Source of the DNA: Rudanella lutea DSM 19387
Lineage (GTDB): Bacteria; Bacteroidota; Bacteroidia; Cytophagales; Spirosomataceae
Direction: 5' to 3'
Assembly: GCF_000383955.1 (NCBI RefSeq)
Contig: NZ_KB913013.1
Location: forward strand, 1,642,277 to 1,706,276
Length of the DNA: 64,000 nt
Made by a program: the position numbers and the translations under genes. Positions 60,440 to 64,000 of this stretch are shown piece by piece (the stretch's first letter is position 1; each line of letters opens with the position of its first letter). A model generated the notes under the pieces. That model saw only the letters and a program-made list of their open reading frames with translations, did no database searches and was not told the DNA's origin.

Positions 60440-60919
60440 TCACCGTCGAATATGCCGAAATATTTGTTTGAAGGGAATTTGAATATGCGTTACAGGATCT
60501 TCAATAATTCCTTCGGTAAATGTCCGCTGTTTTCCGTCGGGAGTACGGATAAGTATGGTTTGTACTAACGGCATCACGATCCAAACCGACTGTACACCCG
60601 AGGGGAAGTAGATCGTATTCATTTTATCAGTTATCTCTTTCATCCCCTGTTTGGGTGAAAGAACTTCCACAGCAATGATAGGCGGCTCAGTCAGAAAAAT
60701 AATGTCGCTGTCCCAATCTTCGGGTAGGTTATGAAACACAGCCACATCAGGCTTAACGGGTTTGCCATTCAGCTTCAGTTCCAGTTCGGGGAAGGTATCG
60801 TACACTTCGTCATACTGCTCAAAATGAACGCTGATACGCTGAATGGTTCGTGAGTGATTTACAGACATAATGTCTTCAGAAATGAACTCCTCAATTGTAT
60901 CGACCGAATTAGCTTCCAT
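60440..60919 (-). CDS. Uma2 family (DUF820) putative endonuclease, copy 2
   Basis: A 159-residue Uma2-type protein. The core KPDVAVFHN, then PPIIAVEVLSPKQGMKEITDKMNTIYFPSGVQSVWIVMP, contains the classical Asp, E-V-L-S and Lys arrangement of the family, so its active site looks intact, unlike copy 1. I chose the ATG at 60919; the frame opens at 60964. It lies antisense between permeases 2 and 3, with gaps of only 18 and 45 bp, and replaces the hairpin spacer found in the other permease gaps. Confidence 0.85.
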   Translation of the reverse strand: MEANSVDTIEEFISEDIMSVNHSRTIQRISVHFEQYDEVYDTFPELELKLNGKPVKPDVAVFHNLPEDWDSDIIFLTEPPIIAVEVLSPKQGMKEITDKMNTIYFPSGVQSVWIVMPLVQTILIRTPDGKQRTFTEGIIEDPVTHIQIPFKQIFRHIRR

Positions 60920-60964
60920 AACCGAACGAGATTTTTTCAAAGATACCCAAAAACCAGTCAACAA

Positions 60965-63424
60965 ATGCTAACGAATTACCTCAAAATCGCCCTCCGCAAC
61001 CTGCGAAAACAGCCCGGCTTAACGTTCATCAACGTCTTTGGGCTGGCTCTGGGACTGGCCTGTTGCCTGCTTATTATGCTCTATGTGACCGACGAGCTGA
61101 GCTACGACCGGTTTCACGCCAAAGCCGACCGCATCTACCGGTTGGGCATTGATGTTAAATTCAACGGGATTGATGCTCAGATGGCCACCGTTCCCGATCC
61201 GCTCGGCCCCACGCTGAAACAGGATTACCCGCAGGTTGAGCAGTTTGTGCGCCTGCATCCGCAGGGAACGTGGCAAGTGAAACGACCCGAATCGGCAGTA
61301 GCTATCCGTGAGCAGAATGTTCTCTTTGCCGACTCCACAGTATTCGATGTTTTTACGCTGCCGCTCTTATCGGGCAACCCCAAAAAGGCGCTGAGTCAGG
61401 CCAATACGATCGTCATCAGTGAGACAGCAGCCCGGCGGCACTTCGGCAATGCTGACCCCGTGGGCAAAACGCTTAGCCTCGACAACCGACTGACGTTTAC
61501 GATCACGGGCGTGATGCGCGACCTGCCCTCAAACAGCCATTTCAAAGCCGATTTTCTGGTCACCATGCTCAGTGATGGATCACCCGTTGGTGAGTGGCTG
61601 GGCAACAACTACTACACTTACATTGTGTTGAAGGAAGGGCGCTCCGGCGAACCGGCCAACCCCGATACCTTCGTTAAAAACCTCGAAGCCGTCACAAAGA
61701 AATACGTTGGTCCTCAGCTGCAGAGTGTACTGGGGCTGTCGCTGGCGAAACTCCGGGCGGGTGGCAACCAGCTTCGGTACACCATGATGCCCATGACCGA
61801 CATTCATCTGCGCTCCAAACATCAAAATGAGCTACTCCCCAGTGGCGACATTCAGTACATCTATATCTTCTCGGCCGTAGCCCTGTTTATCCTGCTCATC
61901 GCCTGCATCAACTTCATGAACCTGGCTACGGCCCGCTCGGCCAAACGCGCGCGCGAAGTGGGTGTCAGAAAAGTGCTGGGTTCGGAGCGGGGGCAGTTGG
62001 TGAGTCAGTTCATGGCCGAGTCGGTACTCACCACGGTGCTGGCTATGGGACTGGCCCTGCTGCTAGTGAGCCTCGCGTTGCCGCTGTTCAACAGGCTGGC
62101 CGCTAAAGAAATTGGTTTGGGGCAGTTGCTAAGCCCGCACTGGCTACTCGCGCTAACGGTGTTCCCGATAGTGGTAGGCCTGCTGGCCGGTAGTTACCCC
62201 GCTTTTTTCCTGTCGGGTTTCCGACCCATCAGCGTACTCAAAGGCGGCATACCCACCATTGGGAAGGATGGGTTTCAGCTGGGCAAATTGAGTCTGCGGA
62301 GTGGTCTGGTGGTGTTTCAGTTCATGATGTCGGTGGCGCTCATGGTAAGCACTATTGTCGTGTACCGGCAAATCACCTACATACAGACCAAAAACCTCGG
62401 CTTTCAACGCGATCAGGTCCTGATTATCAACGATACCTACGCGCTGGATAGACAGACCGAAGCCTTTCGGCAGGAGGTTCTGAAATTACCGGGCGTGGTG
62501 AGCGGGTCGGTGTCGGGCTACCTGCCTACACCCTCTAACCGCTCCAACACGATATTTTTCGTGGAAGGTGAGGTAAATAAAAACAAAGGGGTGACGATGC
62601 AAAACTGGGGTGTAGACCACGACTACATCAAAACGCTGGGTATGCAGATGGTGGCTGGGCGCGATTTTGCACGAACGTTTGGCACCGACTCGCTGGGCAT
62701 CATTTTGAACGAAACAGCCGCCAAACTCTTTGGCGGGCCAAGTGTGCTGGGCAAACGCATTGTCCGGCTCAACGACGCTTCGCTGGGGACCCAAAAGGTG
62801 TACACGGTGATTGGCATTGTGAAGAATTTCCACTACGAATCGCTCCGCTCCACCATCGGTGCCGTATCGCTCTCCCTCGACCGAAACACAGGTGCCACCA
62901 CGTTCCGGCTGCACGATGCGAATATCTCCACGCTGGTGAGTCAGATTGAAGCCAAATGGAAGCAAATGACCCCCGGTATGCCGTTCAACTACGAGTTCAT
63001 GAACGCGAGTTTCGAGCAGACGTACCGCGCCGAGCAACGTGTTGCCACGCTCGCCCTGACGTTTGCGGGCCTGGCTATTTTCATCGCCTGCCTCGGTCTG
63101 TTCGGGCTGGCAACCTTTACCGCTGAGCAGCGTACCAAAGAAATCGGCGTGCGAAAAGTACTCGGAGCCAGCGTTACCAGCATCGTGGCGCTGCTGTCGA
63201 AAGACTTTCTCAAACTGGTGCTGATTGCCATTATTATGGCCTCGCCCGTGGCCTGGTACGTCATGGACCGCTGGCTGCAGGATTTCGCCTACAAAGTCGA
63301 CATCGAGTGGTGGGTATTTGCCGGGGCGGGTGTGTTGGCGGTAGGCATTGCGCTTTTGACGGTGAGTTTCCAGAGTATCAAAGCGGCACTTGTCAATCCG
63401 GTGAAATCACTAAAAACGGAGTAA
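60965..63424 (+). CDS. FtsX-type ABC transporter permease 3
   Basis: An 819-residue paralogue of permeases 1 and 2. The start at 60965 (MLTNYLKIALRNLRKQPGLTFINVFGLALGLACCLLI) matches permease 2; the open frame begins earlier but overlaps the antisense Uma2 gene. The coupling segments are RAREVGVRKVLGS and EQRTKEIGVRKVLGA, and the C-terminus is ALVNPVKSLKTE. It has the normal two-repeat MacB_PCD/FtsX arrangement. Confidence 0.94.
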   Translation: MLTNYLKIALRNLRKQPGLTFINVFGLALGLACCLLIMLYVTDELSYDRFHAKADRIYRLGIDVKFNGIDAQMATVPDPLGPTLKQDYPQVEQFVRLHPQGTWQVKRPESAVAIREQNVLFADSTVFDVFTLPLLSGNPKKALSQANTIVISETAARRHFGNADPVGKTLSLDNRLTFTITGVMRDLPSNSHFKADFLVTMLSDGSPVGEWLGNNYYTYIVLKEGRSGEPANPDTFVKNLEAVTKKYVGPQLQSVLGLSLAKLRAGGNQLRYTMMPMTDIHLRSKHQNELLPSGDIQYIYIFSAVALFILLIACINFMNLATARSAKRAREVGVRKVLGSERGQLVSQFMAESVLTTVLAMGLALLLVSLALPLFNRLAAKEIGLGQLLSPHWLLALTVFPIVVGLLAGSYPAFFLSGFRPISVLKGGIPTIGKDGFQLGKLSLRSGLVVFQFMMSVALMVSTIVVYRQITYIQTKNLGFQRDQVLIINDTYALDRQTEAFRQEVLKLPGVVSGSVSGYLPTPSNRSNTIFFVEGEVNKNKGVTMQNWGVDHDYIKTLGMQMVAGRDFARTFGTDSLGIILNETAAKLFGGPSVLGKRIVRLNDASLGTQKVYTVIGIVKNFHYESLRSTIGAVSLSLDRNTGATTFRLHDANISTLVSQIEAKWKQMTPGMPFNYEFMNASFEQTYRAEQRVATLALTFAGLAIFIACLGLFGLATFTAEQRTKEIGVRKVLGASVTSIVALLSKDFLKLVLIAIIMASPVAWYVMDRWLQDFAYKVDIEWWVFAGAGVLAVGIALLTVSFQSIKAALVNPVKSLKTE

Positions 63425-63516
63425 AGGAGGAAGGAGTAAAGGGAGAAAGGAAACGCAGGCGCGGCCATCCCCTTCTCCCTTTACTCACCTTCCCCCCTCT
63501 CCTCCCTCTCCTCCTA
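63421..63516. repeat. Word-repeat hairpin H13 (permease 3-permease 4 spacer)
   Basis: A purine arm (63423-63448; GGAGGAAGGAGTAAAGGG) and a pyrimidine arm (63469-63515; CTTCTCCCTTTACTCACC and CTCCTCCCTCTCCTCC), with the loop ACGCAGGCGCGGCCA shared with H12 except for one base. Confidence 0.8.
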
Positions 63517-63518
63517 TT

Positions 63519-64000
63519 ATGTTAAAATCCTACTTCTTGCTCGCGTGGCGAAACCTGCTCGCCAACAAACTGACTTCCACCATCAACATGGTGGGACTGT
63601 CTATTGCGGTGGCGTGTAGCATCACGGTGTTTCTGGTGCTGAGAAACTTCTGGACACTCGATGATTTCCATGTCAATGGCGACCGGATATACATGCTCGA
63701 GTATGTACAGAAACATCAGGACGAAACCCGCACCTTCGGCGATGCCCCCGCGCTCATGGCCGACGCGCTCAAAACAGACTTCCCACAGGTGAAGCAAACC
63801 GTGCGGATCAAGCGCGAAAATGTGACGGTCTATCGGAACGAGAGCGTCATTGGCGAGATGATTACCTATACCGACACTACCTTCTTCGATGTCTTTACGT
63901 TTCCGCTCGCACAGGGCAGCCCGGCCGCCCTCCGCGATCCGTCGGCCCTGATTCTGAGTGACGACATGGCCCGGAAATACTTTCCCGGTCAGAATCCTAT
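63519..64000 (+). CDS. FtsX-type ABC transporter permease 4, partial
   Basis: The ATG at 63519 opens a frame that continues past the window end. The first 160 residues start MLKSYFLLAWRNLLANKLTS, then a membrane helix (INMVGLSIAVACSITVFLVL) and the beginning of a MacB_PCD periplasmic domain (for example NGDRIYMLEYV, DTTFFDVFTFPL and LSDDMARKYFPG). This is the same N-terminal layout as permeases 1-3, though divergent in sequence. It directly follows the pyrimidine arm of hairpin H13. Confidence 0.92.
   Translation, partial: MLKSYFLLAWRNLLANKLTSTINMVGLSIAVACSITVFLVLRNFWTLDDFHVNGDRIYMLEYVQKHQDETRTFGDAPALMADALKTDFPQVKQTVRIKRENVTVYRNESVIGEMITYTDTTFFDVFTFPLAQGSPAALRDPSALILSDDMARKYFPGQNP

Overview
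This window is chromosomal DNA of a fairly GC-rich member of the Bacteroidota, most likely order Cytophagales (Spirosoma/Rudanella/Fibrella type). The evidence is: secreted proteins with C-terminal type IX secretion (T9SS) sorting domains, a carboxypeptidase-regulatory/TonB-dependent outer membrane receptor, -7 boxes of the form TAnnTTTG instead of sigma70 boxes, starts without Shine-Dalgarno sequences, and many FtsX/MacB-type permeases. The genus is inference. I see no rRNA, tRNA, CRISPR array, prophage or transposase.

Layout. 0-7.3 kb: HIT protein, acetylxylan esterase, a large T9SS metallopeptidase, gpsA and a small coiled-coil protein. 7.3-7.9 kb: a hicBA toxin-antitoxin cassette lying between two copies of the same terminator. 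7.9-11.8 kb: an exporter operon read leftwards (ABC ATPase, TolC, HlyD) behind a sigma54-type promoter. 11.9-13.2 kb: fasciclin protein and an AT-rich, gene-poor stretch. 13.2-22.2 kb: carbohydrate and amino-sugar genes (SGNH esterase with four copies of an unrecognised domain, GH3/serine-hydrolase fusion, AGE-family epimerase) and deoC. 22.4-25.4 kb: two tandem secreted paralogues with TonB_C-like domains at both ends. 25.6-27.8 kb: gcvT, comB, acyl carrier protein. 28-32.7 kb: an EmrAB-TolC-like efflux operon divergent from a MarR regulator, with an operator array between them. 32.7-38.9 kb: orphan NarL-type regulator, three glycosyltransfer-type genes, a DMT transporter. 39-42.3 kb: LptF/G permease and a DtxR-type regulator divergent from an Nramp transporter. 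42.3-43.8 kb: an AT-rich island with one lipoprotein. 43.9-52.7 kb: TonB receptor, NtrY-like kinase, acyl-ACP desaturase, acyltransferase, cold-shock protein and an NtrC-type regulator. 52.9-64 kb: HlyD, ABC ATPase and at least four FtsX-type permeases, interrupted by two antisense Uma2 genes; the last permease runs off the window.

How the parts connect. The NtrC-type regulator (51.3-52.7 kb) and the NtrY-like kinase (47-48.3 kb) probably form one two-component system. Two promoters in the window, one before the HlyD/ABC/FtsX cluster and one before the ABC/TolC/HlyD operon 41 kb away, share the same geometry: a -24/-12 element with a pair of GTCCG-N4-CGGAC-like palindromes about 64 bp upstream. 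This suggests that one regulator controls both halves of an envelope export or stress system.

The most unusual feature is a set of 13 intergenic imperfect hairpins. Each arm is built from a short degenerate word repeated several times, and the word differs at every locus. Twelve of the 13 lie between co-directional genes, as if they were a standard element inside operons. I know no named family that fits them.
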